From an uncultured Nitrospiraceae bacterium (GTDB lineage Bacteria; Nitrospirota; Thermodesulfovibrionia; Thermodesulfovibrionales; Thermodesulfovibrionaceae), in contig CAKZQH010000014.1 in NCBI GenBank assembly GCA_937139565.1, positions 1-52,983 on the forward strand: DNA of 52,983 nucleotides. Direction: 5' to 3'. Below are positions 28,579 to 36,726 of this stretch, in pieces. Every line of letters starts with the position of its first letter. Within the stretch, counting starts at the first letter, position 1. The position numbers were made by a program, and so were the translations under genes. The notes under the pieces were generated by a model that was given only the letters and a program-made list of their open reading frames with translations, was not told the origin of the DNA and made no database searches.

Positions 28579-29094
28579 ATGAAGAAAAAATTGGAAAAAA
28601 TTATCGAATGGATTCTTTGGAAAAGCAGATTATTTGTAATTTTTGCAGTATTGGCAAGTGTTTTTTCTTCATTAGTCTTAATTATCTTAGCAACCTATGA
28701 CATTTTTCTGATGATATTCGATATTGCATCTGCCTTAGGACAAAAGACTGTAATTTACGAACTTCAAAAGACAGTAATAGCTCGAATAATAGGCGCCGTT
28801 GACCTATATCTTATTGCCACAGTTCTTTTAATCTTTGGAATCGGGCTATATGAACTTTTCATAAGCAAAATTGTTCACATTGAAGAGGATAAAAAATCTG
28901 CTGGTATTCTTGTAGTTCATTCATTAGACCAACTTAAAGAAAAACTTGCGAAAGTCATTATCATGGTTCTAATAGTCTCTTTTTTTAAAAATGCTATCGA
29001 GATGAAATATGAAGACATACTTCAGATACTTTATCTGGGACTTGGAATATTTCTTATTTCTCTCTCTCTTTATCTAACTCACAAGAAGCATTAA
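28579..29094 (+). CDS. YqhA/UPF0114 family membrane protein
   Basis: 171 residues with four hydrophobic segments. The pattern SRLFVIFAVLASVFSSLVL and the C-terminal HSLDQLKEKLAKVIIMVLIVSFFKNAIEM (given in part as SLDQLKEKLAKVIIMVLIV) match the UPF0114/YqhA family, whose function is not settled. It begins 2 bp after the rhomboid stop and closes the threonine-membrane gene string. A terminator hairpin lies just downstream, facing glnA. Confidence 0.85.
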   Translation: MKKKLEKIIEWILWKSRLFVIFAVLASVFSSLVLIILATYDIFLMIFDIASALGQKTVIYELQKTVIARIIGAVDLYLIATVLLIFGIGLYELFISKIVHIEEDKKSAGILVVHSLDQLKEKLAKVIIMVLIVSFFKNAIEMKYEDILQILYLGLGIFLISLSLYLTHKKH

Positions 29095-29105
29095 ATTGAG
29101 AAAAA

Positions 29106-29127
29106 GGGGAAGGCATGGACCTTCCCC
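29106..29127. terminator. Bidirectional hairpin terminator yqhA / glnA
   Basis: GGGGAAGG, loop CATGGA, CCTTCCCC: 8-bp perfect stem. On the minus strand it is followed by TTTTTCTC, a good intrinsic terminator for glnA, whose stop is 11 bp away. On the plus strand the downstream tract is poor in T. Confidence 0.85.
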
Positions 29128-29137
29128 TGCGGAAGTT

Positions 29138-30472
29138 TTAAAGGATAGGTAAGTATCTATCAAGCTCGTAAGGGAAAATTCTTATTCTGTAGTCATCCCA
29201 CTCTTTCCTTTTACTCTCTAAAAGATTTGTAAAAATATGGTCACCAACAGTTGATCTTAAGAGTTCGCTTTTCTCTGCATGCTCAATTGCTTCTATAAGG
29301 CTACCTGGAAGACTATCAATTCCTAAGGCTTTTCTTTCCTCAGGATCAAGATGGTAAACATCCTTTTCAACTGGGTCTGTAAGCTTATATTTCTTCTCAA
29401 TTCCTGTTAATCCAGCATTTAACATGCATGCAAAAGCAAGATAGGGATTGCATGCTGGATCAGGACTTCTAAGCTCAATTCTTGTTGCTTTTTCTTTACC
29501 AGGCTTGTAAAGAGGTACTCTGATTAGAGCAGACCTGTTTCTTCTTGCCCAGCAGATATAAACAGGAGCTTCATAACCTGGCACTAATCTTTTATAAGAA
29601 TTAACCCACTGATTAAGCACAAGGGTTATTTCCTTTATGTGCTTGAGCAACCCAGCTATATAGCTTTTTGCAATATCTGACAGATAATAGGGATCCTTAG
29701 GATCAAAGAAAGCATTTTTATCACCCTTAAATAATGACTGGTGGGTATGCATTCCACTTCCATTTTCTCCAAAAAGTGGTTTTGGCATAAATGTGGCATA
29801 TACACCATGTCTTTTTGCAATCTCTTTAACAACAACCCTGTAGGTCATGACAATATCAGCCATGTTTAAAGCTTCTGCGTATCTAAGGTCTATCTCATGC
29901 TGAGATGGAGCAACCTCATGATGAGAATACTCAACCTTAATACCCATCTGCTCAAGGGCCAGTATAGTATCTCTTCTTAAATCCTCGGCTGCGTCAAGAG
30001 GATAGTCGAAATATCCTCCTTCATCAAGAATTTCTGGGCATTTATCAGATTTGAAATAGAAAAATTCAAGTTCTGGTCCAAGATAAAAGGTAAAACCTTT
30101 TTTGGCTGCCTTTTCAAGGTTTGTTTTTAAAATATAACGAGGATCACCCTTATATGGTGTACCATCTGGCTCGTAAATATCGCAAAACATTCTTGCTACA
30201 GGACTTTCCTTTGGTCTCCAAGGAAGAACTGCAAAGGTTGTTGGATCAGGTCTTGCTATCATATCAGATTCATCAATTCTTGCAAAACCATGAATGGATG
30301 AACCATCAAAACCCATTCCTTCGGAAAAGGCAACATCAAGTTCTTCCACAGGAACGGCAAAACTTTTTAGTTGACCAAGAATATCGGTAAACCACAACCT
30401 AACAAACTTCACATTCAACTCTTTTACTAGCTTCATTACATCCTTTTCATCTCTTGGCTTTGAGTGAGTCAT
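29138..30472 (-). CDS. glnA: Glutamine synthetase type I
   Basis: 444 residues. It condenses ammonium and glutamate. Visible motifs are the N-terminal beta-grasp KFVRLWFTDILGQL, GSSIHGFARIDESDM (with the Arg implicated in feedback control of GSI-alpha enzymes), GPELEFFYF, HHEVAPSQHEIDLRY, GSGMHTHQS and the C-terminal ERKALGIDSLPGSL. Length and the last motif fit the GSI-alpha group (Bacillus, Thermotoga). ATG 30472 is preferred to a TTG at 30505 and an ATG at 30484 because GGAGG lies five bases before it. Upstream are a sigma-70 promoter, a GGCAA-N4-TTGCC operator and a short upstream ORF. Confidence 0.96.
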   Translation of the reverse strand: MTHSKPRDEKDVMKLVKELNVKFVRLWFTDILGQLKSFAVPVEELDVAFSEGMGFDGSSIHGFARIDESDMIARPDPTTFAVLPWRPKESPVARMFCDIYEPDGTPYKGDPRYILKTNLEKAAKKGFTFYLGPELEFFYFKSDKCPEILDEGGYFDYPLDAAEDLRRDTILALEQMGIKVEYSHHEVAPSQHEIDLRYAEALNMADIVMTYRVVVKEIAKRHGVYATFMPKPLFGENGSGMHTHQSLFKGDKNAFFDPKDPYYLSDIAKSYIAGLLKHIKEITLVLNQWVNSYKRLVPGYEAPVYICWARRNRSALIRVPLYKPGKEKATRIELRSPDPACNPYLAFACMLNAGLTGIEKKYKLTDPVEKDVYHLDPEERKALGIDSLPGSLIEAIEHAEKSELLRSTVGDHIFTNLLESKRKEWDDYRIRIFPYELDRYLPIL

Positions 30473-30514
30473 AAGTTCCTCCATATTTTTTATTTTTTGA
30501 GGCAATGCCTCAAA

Positions 30515-30577
30515 TTAAAAGCCAGACTTTGGCAGTTCTATAAAATCTGCTAAATATACTTTAACAAACTTTACCAT
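30515..30577 (-). CDS. 20-residue upstream ORF in the glnA leader, resembling a piece of GlnA
   Basis: ATG at 30577 preceded by TTAGGAGATAA (AGGAG four bases before the start), 20 codons, TAA at 30515-30517, 42 bp before the chosen glnA start and inside the expected glnA transcript. The peptide begins MVKFVKVYLADFIELPKSGF. It aligns without gaps to GlnA residues 21-37 (VKFVRLWFTDILGQLKS): VKFV, D, K and S are identical and most other positions are conservative. The DNA shares AAGTTTGTTA exactly. It could be a translated leader peptide, a GS-binding microprotein or a decayed duplication. Translation is inferred from the ribosome-binding site only. Confidence 0.5.
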   Translation of the reverse strand: MVKFVKVYLADFIELPKSGF

Positions 30578-30612
30578 TTATCTCCTAATCATTAAAGCAT
30601 TTTTATATTCAA

Positions 30613-30628
30613 CGGCTAACGGTTGCCA
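30613..30628. promoter_or_regulatory. Putative nitrogen operator (GGCAA-N4-TTGCC type), glnA
   Basis: CGGCTAACGGTTGCCA matches the perfect palindrome at 38940-38955 at 12 of 16 positions. It begins 8 bp after the glnA -10 box, i.e. at the expected transcription start. Confidence 0.55.
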
Positions 30629-30636
30629 TATAGCAT

Positions 30637-30665
30637 ATAATAGCAATTAATAACTTTTTTGTCAA
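30637..30665 (-). promoter_or_regulatory. Putative sigma-70 promoter of glnA
   Basis: Minus strand: TTGACA (30665-30660), 17 bp, TATTAT (30642-30637). Perfect -35 and near-perfect -10. No -24/-12 sigma-54 element with correct GG-N10-GC spacing was found upstream of glnA. Confidence 0.7.
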
Positions 30666-30781
30666 CAATTTTGTATATATCTACGATTAATATATCAAAT
30701 TAATCCATAACAAGCATTTTGATGCAAAAACTCAATTTGACCGATAACAATACCGCTAATGCTTTCAATTAAGATAACAAA

Positions 30782-31204
30782 TCATTTGATCTCAGAGGTA
30801 CAATAGGGACAGCGAGTTGCCTTTAGAGGAATTTGGCTAAAGCAAAAGGGGCATTCCTTGGTAGTCAAAGGAGCAGGTTGTGACTCCTGCTTTCTTCTAA
30901 AACGATTCACCTGTTTGATTACAACAAAAATAGCAAAAGTGATAATAATAAAATCTAAAATATTATTTATAAAGGCTCCATATTTAATTAGGACCGATTC
31001 TGCAGGTTCCTTGCCTTCCTTTAAAGTAATAGCCAGTTTGGAGAAATCAATATTTCCCACTAAAAGACCAATTGGGGGCATTATGACATCATTTACAAAG
31101 GAGCTAACAACTTTACCAAAGGCTCCACCTATTATAATTCCAATTGCCATATCTAAAACATTGCCCCGCATGGCAAACTCTTTAAATTCATTTAGCATAG
31201 ACAT
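30782..31204 (-). CDS. mscL: Large-conductance mechanosensitive channel with C-terminal zinc ribbon
   Basis: 140 residues. The MscL N-terminus ([41 protein letters not shown] in part: [20 protein letters not shown]) and second membrane span ([18 protein letters not shown]) are intact. The protein ends in a four-cysteine ribbon (Cys118, Cys121, Cys132, Cys135: CPFC...CPYC), seen in a subset of MscL proteins and absent from E. coli MscL. It releases solutes under hypo-osmotic shock. A good Shine-Dalgarno (AGGAGG) precedes the ATG. It lies between glnA and the glutamate synthase operon, which is apt because glutamate is a major osmolyte, though the link may be accidental. Confidence 0.94.
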   Translation of the reverse strand: MSMLNEFKEFAMRGNVLDMAIGIIIGGAFGKVVSSFVNDVIMPPIGLLVGNIDFSKLAITLKEGKEPAESVLIKYGAFINNILDFIIITFAIFVVIKQVNRFRRKQESQPAPLTTKECPFCFSQIPLKATRCPYCTSEIK

Positions 31205-31499
31205 GTGTTCCTCCTTTATTAAATTTTTATAAATTATATACTAAATAACTCAAAAAGTAATCTCACAACCCTCGGCAAATTCAACCTCTGAAGTCCTCCA
31301 AAAGTGTAGTTCTCCTGCATATACGAAGAAATTTGCCTATACCAGAACTCCATGAATTTAAGTAAGCAGCATATTTAGAAAAGCTTGTTTTTTCAGAAGT
31401 ACAACTTTCACTCAATTAATTTCAGAATATTGCAAATATTTTAAATATTAAAATTTATCACAAAATTTTTTGCCTTAAGTTTTTTATTTTAACTATAGA

Positions 31500-31529
31500 T
31501 TGACAAAATTGTTACTTTGTTAATATGCT
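31500..31529 (+). promoter_or_regulatory. Putative sigma-70 promoter of the glutamate synthase operon
   Basis: TTGACA (31500-31505), 18 bp spacer, TATGCT (31524-31529). The operator-like repeat begins 7 bp downstream and the first ATG is at 31567. Confidence 0.65.
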
Positions 31530-31536
31530 ATGAATA

Positions 31537-31552
31537 TGGTAACCATTTGCCG
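31537..31552. promoter_or_regulatory. Putative nitrogen operator (GGCAA-N4-TTGCC type), glutamate synthase operon
   Basis: TGGTAACCATTTGCCG matches the palindrome at 38940-38955 at 13 of 16 positions. It starts 7 bp after the -10 box. A shorter perfect palindrome ATGGTAACCAT (31536-31546) overlaps it. Confidence 0.6.
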
Positions 31553-31566
31553 AAGGGAGAATTTGA

Positions 31567-32676
31567 ATGTGTAGATTAGCTGCTATAACTTCAGCAAAGT
31601 ATTTTTCGCCCATGGAAAACATACTTGCCCTTGAGACTATGAAAGAAGGGCATGACGGTTCCGGGCTTGGACTTACCCTTAAAGATTTAGGTGGTGAGTT
31701 CAAAGATTTAAAAGAATATCCCATTCTTTCTGGAATATGCTCAAGAAAGGGAAGAGAAATACTTGAGTCATACATGGAAGAGATGGGATTTAAAATGATT
31801 TATCATTGGAAACCTAAAATTAAGCAAGTTAAAGGCATCATAAGAAGGGATCATTACTTTGCCTATGTATTTGATTATCCAGATGGATGGAAAGATAAAT
31901 CCTGGAGGGAAAAGGAAGATCTTCTCATGAATACACGGCTAACCTTAAGGAAAATGGGCGAAGCCGATGAGTCAATCTTTGTTTTCTCCTTTTATCCTGA
32001 TGTGATAACCCTCAAAGAAGTAGGAGACCCTCTTGAGGTTGGAGAATTTTTTGGTCTTGATAAAGATATTTTAAAAGCAAAGATTATCTTTGCTCAGGGA
32101 AGACAAAATACGAACTATCAAATTTATCTATATGCCTGTCATCCTTTTTTTATTCAAGGATATTGCACAATGACAAATGGAGAAAATACGGCCTTTGTTC
32201 CAATAAGAGAGTTCCTGATGAGTCGGGGGTTTCCAGGCTACATGGGCTATAATTCTGATAGCGAAGTTTTTGCCCATATTCTTCATTATGTATCACGGCA
32301 ACTTAATTTTCCTCTTACCTACTATAAAGATGTTTTGACCCCTCTAAAGTGGGACGAGATTGAACAAAGAAAGGATAAAGAGGCTCTTTTCCTCATAAAA
32401 CAATCTATGAGGCCTCTTTGCATTGATGGACCAAACATGGTAATAGGCTTTATCCCTGATGGAACTTGCTTCATGGTCCAGGATGCTAAAAAATTAAGGC
32501 CCGGAGTAGTCGGAGGTATAGAAGGAAAATATGCTCTCATGTCAGAATTATGCGGACTTGATAAGGTTATTCCAAACAGAGATAGGTCAAAGGATATATT
32601 TCCGATGAAGTATGACATGGTGATAGTATCACCAGATGCAAAGGAGGTAAAGGTATGGAACCAGCTAATGGCTTAA
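31567..32676 (+). CDS. Glutamate synthase glutaminase subunit (class-II amidotransferase, archaeal-type GltB1)
   Basis: 369 residues. After Met removal the nucleophile is Cys2 (MCRLAAITS), as required for class-II (Ntn) glutaminases. HDGSGLGLTL, the NGENTAFVPIREFLMSRG region and GVVGGIEGKYALMSELCGLD are consistent with the N-terminal domain of GltB. It supplies ammonia from glutamine to the synthase subunit encoded next. In ordinary bacteria this domain is fused in the ~1500-residue GltB; a stand-alone glutaminase is the archaeal arrangement. GAAGGGAGA is the ribosome-binding site. It overlaps the next gene by 22 bp. Confidence 0.88.
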   Translation: MCRLAAITSAKYFSPMENILALETMKEGHDGSGLGLTLKDLGGEFKDLKEYPILSGICSRKGREILESYMEEMGFKMIYHWKPKIKQVKGIIRRDHYFAYVFDYPDGWKDKSWREKEDLLMNTRLTLRKMGEADESIFVFSFYPDVITLKEVGDPLEVGEFFGLDKDILKAKIIFAQGRQNTNYQIYLYACHPFFIQGYCTMTNGENTAFVPIREFLMSRGFPGYMGYNSDSEVFAHILHYVSRQLNFPLTYYKDVLTPLKWDEIEQRKDKEALFLIKQSMRPLCIDGPNMVIGFIPDGTCFMVQDAKKLRPGVVGGIEGKYALMSELCGLDKVIPNRDRSKDIFPMKYDMVIVSPDAKEVKVWNQLMA

Positions 32677-34322
32677 AATTAGACTACAATCATGCTCTTA
32701 CAATAAAGGAATTTCCCTACATAATAAGATGGCGAGAGGACCGTTGTAAGCGTTGTGGTCAATGCACAGCCGTATGTCCAAATGGAGCAATAAAGCCAAC
32801 TGTGAAATATATGCGAGTAATTGAATCGGGTGGAGACACACCAAAACCAAAGCCAGTAAGAAGAATAATACATGTTATTGAACAGGTGAACAATATAGAG
32901 AACTATTGTACTGGTTGTGCGGTTTGTGCTCTTGTATGCCCAAACAATGCTATTGAACCTGAGTATAATCCTCAAAATAAGTTTCTTTTCTACAAAAATC
33001 TAGGTGGAGAAGGATACAAAAGAGGTGGAAGACGAAATGACCCAGGAGTTTCTACACTTGATAGAATAAAGTTTACAAGAATCTCAATGCTTACAGATCC
33101 AGCTCTTGATGCAGGAAGGCACGAGTTTAGAGTGCGTTCATATATTGGAAGAATTCTTCCACCAGAAGAATTACCATTAAAAGTTGAAGATGGCAGACTT
33201 GTTGTTGATAAAACAAGAGGTAAATTTATTCCACCTGTAAGAGAAATATTTCCAATAATGATTGGAAGCATGTCCATAGGAGCACTCTCTCCATACATGT
33301 GGGAAGGTCTCGCAATGGGCGTTGCCTATCTTAATGAAGTCGAGGGAATACCTGTTGTTATGTGTTCAGGTGAGGGAGGTTTCCCACCCAGACTTCTTAA
33401 GTCTCGCTATGTAAAATATTTTATCCTGCAAATTGCCTCTGGATATTTTGGATGGGATAGTATCATTCATACCCTTCCCTATATGACAGAAGATCCTGCA
33501 GCCATAGAGATAAAATACGGTCAAGGAGCCAAGCCAGGAGACGGAGGACTTCTCATGGCGCCAAAAGTAATTAAGCTTATTGCAGAAATAAGGGGTGTGC
33601 CAATGTATGTTGATTTACCATCTCCTCCCACCCACCAAACAAAGTACTCTATTGAAGAGGCTGTTATGAAAATGATCCAATCAATGTCAATGGCCTTTGG
33701 ATTCAGAGTGCCCGTTTATCCAAAAATTTCGGGAACAAGAACTTCAAAGGCAGTGCTTAATAATCTTGCGAGAAATCCCTATGCAGCAGCCCTTTGCATA
33801 GATGGAGAAGACGGCGGAACAGGAGCAGCCTATAATGTATCTTTAGATAAAATGGGACATCCTATAGCATCAAACATAAGAGAATGTTATTTGGATCTTG
33901 TCAAGCAGGGCAAACAAAATGAACTTCCACTAATTGCTGCAGGTGGAATTGGTAAAAAAGGTAACCTTGCAGCAAACACAGCAGCCCTCATAATGCTGGG
34001 AGCATCGGCAGTTGCCATCGGAAAATACATAATGCAGGCAACAGCTGACTGTCTTGGCGATGAGTGGAATCGCTGTAATCTATGTAATACAGGAAAATGT
34101 CCAAGGGGAATAACAACTCAAGACCCAAAACTATACAGACGACTTAACCCTGATAAAATAGCTGAAAGGGTAGTAGAAATATTTAAAGCTGCTGATGTTG
34201 AACTTCGTAAAATCTTTGCTCCAATGGGAAGAAGCACCGAATTACCAATTGGTATGTCTGATGGTTTAAGCATAGATGATAAAGCAATGGCAGAAAGGTT
34301 GGAGATAAGCTATGCCTGCTAA
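32655..34322 (+). CDS. Glutamate synthase FMN/synthase subunit with N-terminal 2[4Fe-4S] ferredoxin domain (archaeal-type GltB2)
   Basis: 555 residues. The N-terminal ~105 residues hold two 4Fe-4S motifs (Cys31, 34, 37, 41 and Cys85, 88, 91, 95). The rest is the FMN-binding TIM barrel of glutamate synthase: PIMIGSMSIGALSP, SGEGGFPPRLL, IKYGQGAKPGDGGLL, DGEDGGTGAAYNVS, GGIGKKGNLAANTAAL and the Cys-rich CNLCNTGKCPRGITTQDP that holds the 3Fe-4S cluster in GltB. It takes ammonia and 2-oxoglutarate to glutamate with electrons arriving through Fe-S centres. AAGGAGGT precedes the ATG, inside the upstream gene. Confidence 0.93.
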   Translation: MEPANGLKLDYNHALTIKEFPYIIRWREDRCKRCGQCTAVCPNGAIKPTVKYMRVIESGGDTPKPKPVRRIIHVIEQVNNIENYCTGCAVCALVCPNNAIEPEYNPQNKFLFYKNLGGEGYKRGGRRNDPGVSTLDRIKFTRISMLTDPALDAGRHEFRVRSYIGRILPPEELPLKVEDGRLVVDKTRGKFIPPVREIFPIMIGSMSIGALSPYMWEGLAMGVAYLNEVEGIPVVMCSGEGGFPPRLLKSRYVKYFILQIASGYFGWDSIIHTLPYMTEDPAAIEIKYGQGAKPGDGGLLMAPKVIKLIAEIRGVPMYVDLPSPPTHQTKYSIEEAVMKMIQSMSMAFGFRVPVYPKISGTRTSKAVLNNLARNPYAAALCIDGEDGGTGAAYNVSLDKMGHPIASNIRECYLDLVKQGKQNELPLIAAGGIGKKGNLAANTAALIMLGASAVAIGKYIMQATADCLGDEWNRCNLCNTGKCPRGITTQDPKLYRRLNPDKIAERVVEIFKAADVELRKIFAPMGRSTELPIGMSDGLSIDDKAMAERLEISYAC

Positions 34323-36726
34323 AAAAACTCAAAAGGAAACTTTAAAAACAGCCTTACATGAAAGCCTAATCTCTTTCGATGATGCTGTAGTGTGGAAAGA
34401 TGAAAAGAGTGTCCTAATCTATGGAAATTTGAAAGGAAAAAGAGTTCCCTCAAGAATTCTTGAGGAGTTCATTCAAGAATCAGTTCGCAAAGGTGCAAGG
34501 GACATACAAATAATTGCTGATGGACAGCACGGGATTGGTGGCCGTATTTATCCGCAGGGTGAAACTGTAAGATTTACCATTGAAGGACCTGTTGGACAAA
34601 GATGCGGATCTATGGGAATGTTTGGGACTGAAATTCTTGTTAAAGGTGGTGTATCTGATGATGTTGGTTGGCTTAACTGCGGAGCTAAAATAACAGTTCT
34701 TGGAGATGTCACAAATGGCGCTTGGAACGCTGCTGCTCAGGGCATTCTTTATGTGCAGGGAAGTGGAGGAGCTCGTTGTGACACCATGACAAAACACAAT
34801 CCACGCTTTGATCCTCCTCAATCGTGGTATTTTAGAGATGTGGGAGATTCTTTTGCAGAATTTAAAGCTGGCGGAATTGCAGTTATATGTGGCATAAATC
34901 CAAGAAATAGAAGAAGTGTGCTTGGATATAGACCATGCGTTGGTATGGTTGGTGGAATTATCTATTTTCGAGGGAAAATAGACGGCTATTCTGAAAGGGA
35001 TGTAAAACTTCTCGACATTAGTGAACAGGACTGGCAGTGGCTTTCCTTAAACCTTGAGACCTTTCTTAAAGCCATCGATAGAATGGACTATTACCATGAA
35101 CTTACTAAAAACCCCATAGAATGGCATAAACTTGTTCCCTATACACCGCAGGAGCGTAGGCAGAAGAGATGGTTTAAAATATCCATGGAGGATTTTAGAA
35201 AAAACTACTGGGAAGAAAATGTGGGAAAAGGAGGAATATTTGCCGAATACCTTGACCATGAATTAACTGTTATACCATACATTGTAACTGGTGAATATCG
35301 TCGTTTTAAACCAGTTTGGGCAAATGAAAAATATGCACCTCCCTGTGCTTACAGTTGTCCAACCCATATACCAACTCATAAAAGAACTGCTTTAATTAGG
35401 CTTGGGAAGATAAAAGAGGCAATTGAACTCGTTCTTGAGTACAGTCCACTTCCAGCAACCGTATGCGGAATGATTTGTCCGAATCTCTGCATGCAGGCAT
35501 GCACTCGTGGAAGAATTGATGAACCTATATCAGTAAAGGAACTCGGAAAAGTTACTGCTCAATTACCTCCACCTAAAAAAGCAAAACCAACGGGCAACAA
35601 GGTAGCAGTAATCGGTGCAGGTCCAGCAGGCATGTCTGTAGCGTGGCAACTATCTCTCAAAGGACATGATGTAACCATATATGAAGCAACAGATAAAATT
35701 GGGGGGAAAATTGAACTTTGCATTCCTGAACACAGGCTCAATAAAGAAATACTCCACTTAGAAATAGAAAGATTTAAAGAAGTTGTGCCTGATATAAGGC
35801 TAAACACAAAAGTTACGGTAGAAATGTTTGAAAAGATCTATAAAGAAAATGCCTTTGTTGTTATAGCTGTTGGTGCTCATAAGCCAAGAAAAATTCCTTT
35901 CCCAGGTTCAGAACACACTATCTCAGCCTATGAATTTTTACGAGCAATAAATGAAGGAAAGTCTTTTGACTTAAAAGATAAAAAAGTGGTTATCATAGGA
36001 GCTGGTAATGTGGGAATGGACGCAGCAGTAGAGGCATTTCTATTAGGTGCAACCTCTGTAACTGCTGTGGATATTCAAAAGCCGGCTGCCTTTGGAGCTG
36101 AACTTAATTATGCAAAGCAAAAGGGAGTAGAAATTATCTGGCCAAAGTTTACAGAAAAATATGTTCCTGAAGAAAAAAAGATTTACTTCAAAGATGGAAC
36201 AAATTTTGATGCTGATTTTGTAATAATGGCAATTGGAGACATGCCTGATTTAGATTTTATTCCTCCTCAGATTCATACAGAAAAAGGCTGGGTTGTAATC
36301 AATGAGTTTTTCCAAACATCCAATCCAAAAGTTTTTGCTATAGGAGATGTAACAGCACTTGGACTTGTTACTCATGCAATTGGTCATGGAAGACTTCTTG
36401 CAGAGTATCTACATGGTGAATTAATGCATGCTCCAATTACACGAGATCTCCGTCAAAGAATACCATATGAAAAAATAAAGCTTGACTACTACGAAAGATG
36501 TAGAGCAACTTCATCTCTTGAGCAGGAAGCTGAGCGATGTCTATCCTGCGGCTCATGCAGAGATTGCCACATGTGTGAAATTACTTGTTACTGGGGAGCA
36601 ATTAAGAGAATAGAAAAACCCGATGGCAGATATGAATATGTGGTTGACGAGAATAAATGCATTGCCTGTGGTTTCTGTGTGGGAATTTGTCCTTGCGGTG
36701 TATGGGAGATGGTTGAGAATATTTAA
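34312..36726 (+). CDS. Fused GltB3 (GXGXG) - GltD-like FAD/NAD(P)H reductase - ferredoxin protein
   Basis: 804 residues in three parts. Residues ~1-250 are the GXGXG beta-helix domain of glutamate synthase (IEGPVGQRCGSMGMFGTEI, GAWNAAAQGILYVQG). From ~330 comes a GltD/NfnB-like flavoprotein: N-terminal Cys cluster (CAYSCPTHIPTHK, CGMICPNLCMQACTRG), FAD site GAGPAGMSVAWQL (from ~435), NAD(P)H site GAGNVGMDAAVEAF (from ~563) and the FAD end motif KVFAIGDVTALG. The last ~60 residues add more Fe-S motifs (CLSCGSCRDCHMC from ~743; CIACGFCVGICPCG from ~783). It is the electron-input and GXGXG subunit of the split glutamate synthase. This fusion order is unusual. Its TAA overlaps that of the convergent gene (shared TTAA at 36723-36726). 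Confidence 0.9.
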   Translation: MPAKKTQKETLKTALHESLISFDDAVVWKDEKSVLIYGNLKGKRVPSRILEEFIQESVRKGARDIQIIADGQHGIGGRIYPQGETVRFTIEGPVGQRCGSMGMFGTEILVKGGVSDDVGWLNCGAKITVLGDVTNGAWNAAAQGILYVQGSGGARCDTMTKHNPRFDPPQSWYFRDVGDSFAEFKAGGIAVICGINPRNRRSVLGYRPCVGMVGGIIYFRGKIDGYSERDVKLLDISEQDWQWLSLNLETFLKAIDRMDYYHELTKNPIEWHKLVPYTPQERRQKRWFKISMEDFRKNYWEENVGKGGIFAEYLDHELTVIPYIVTGEYRRFKPVWANEKYAPPCAYSCPTHIPTHKRTALIRLGKIKEAIELVLEYSPLPATVCGMICPNLCMQACTRGRIDEPISVKELGKVTAQLPPPKKAKPTGNKVAVIGAGPAGMSVAWQLSLKGHDVTIYEATDKIGGKIELCIPEHRLNKEILHLEIERFKEVVPDIRLNTKVTVEMFEKIYKENAFVVIAVGAHKPRKIPFPGSEHTISAYEFLRAINEGKSFDLKDKKVVIIGAGNVGMDAAVEAFLLGATSVTAVDIQKPAAFGAELNYAKQKGVEIIWPKFTEKYVPEEKKIYFKDGTNFDADFVIMAIGDMPDLDFIPPQIHTEKGWVVINEFFQTSNPKVFAIGDVTALGLVTHAIGHGRLLAEYLHGELMHAPITRDLRQRIPYEKIKLDYYERCRATSSLEQEAERCLSCGSCRDCHMCEITCYWGAIKRIEKPDGRYEYVVDENKCIACGFCVGICPCGVWEMVENI

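Larger units (their letters stand above)
31205..31566. other. Divergent intergenic region mscL / glutamate synthase
   Basis: 362 bp, AT-rich, no gene seen. The right end holds the glutamate synthase promoter and the operator described separately. The central ~230 bp show nothing I recognise. Confidence 0.6.

Noticed and set aside
30472-30505. Upstream TTG start for glnA at 30505
   Set aside because: GGAGG is ideally placed for ATG 30472, and GSI-alpha enzymes begin near that point.
30506-30670. Sigma-54 promoter for glnA
   Set aside because: TGGCA at 30628-30624 (minus strand) is followed by GC at 9 rather than 10 bases, and a much better sigma-70 promoter sits just upstream.
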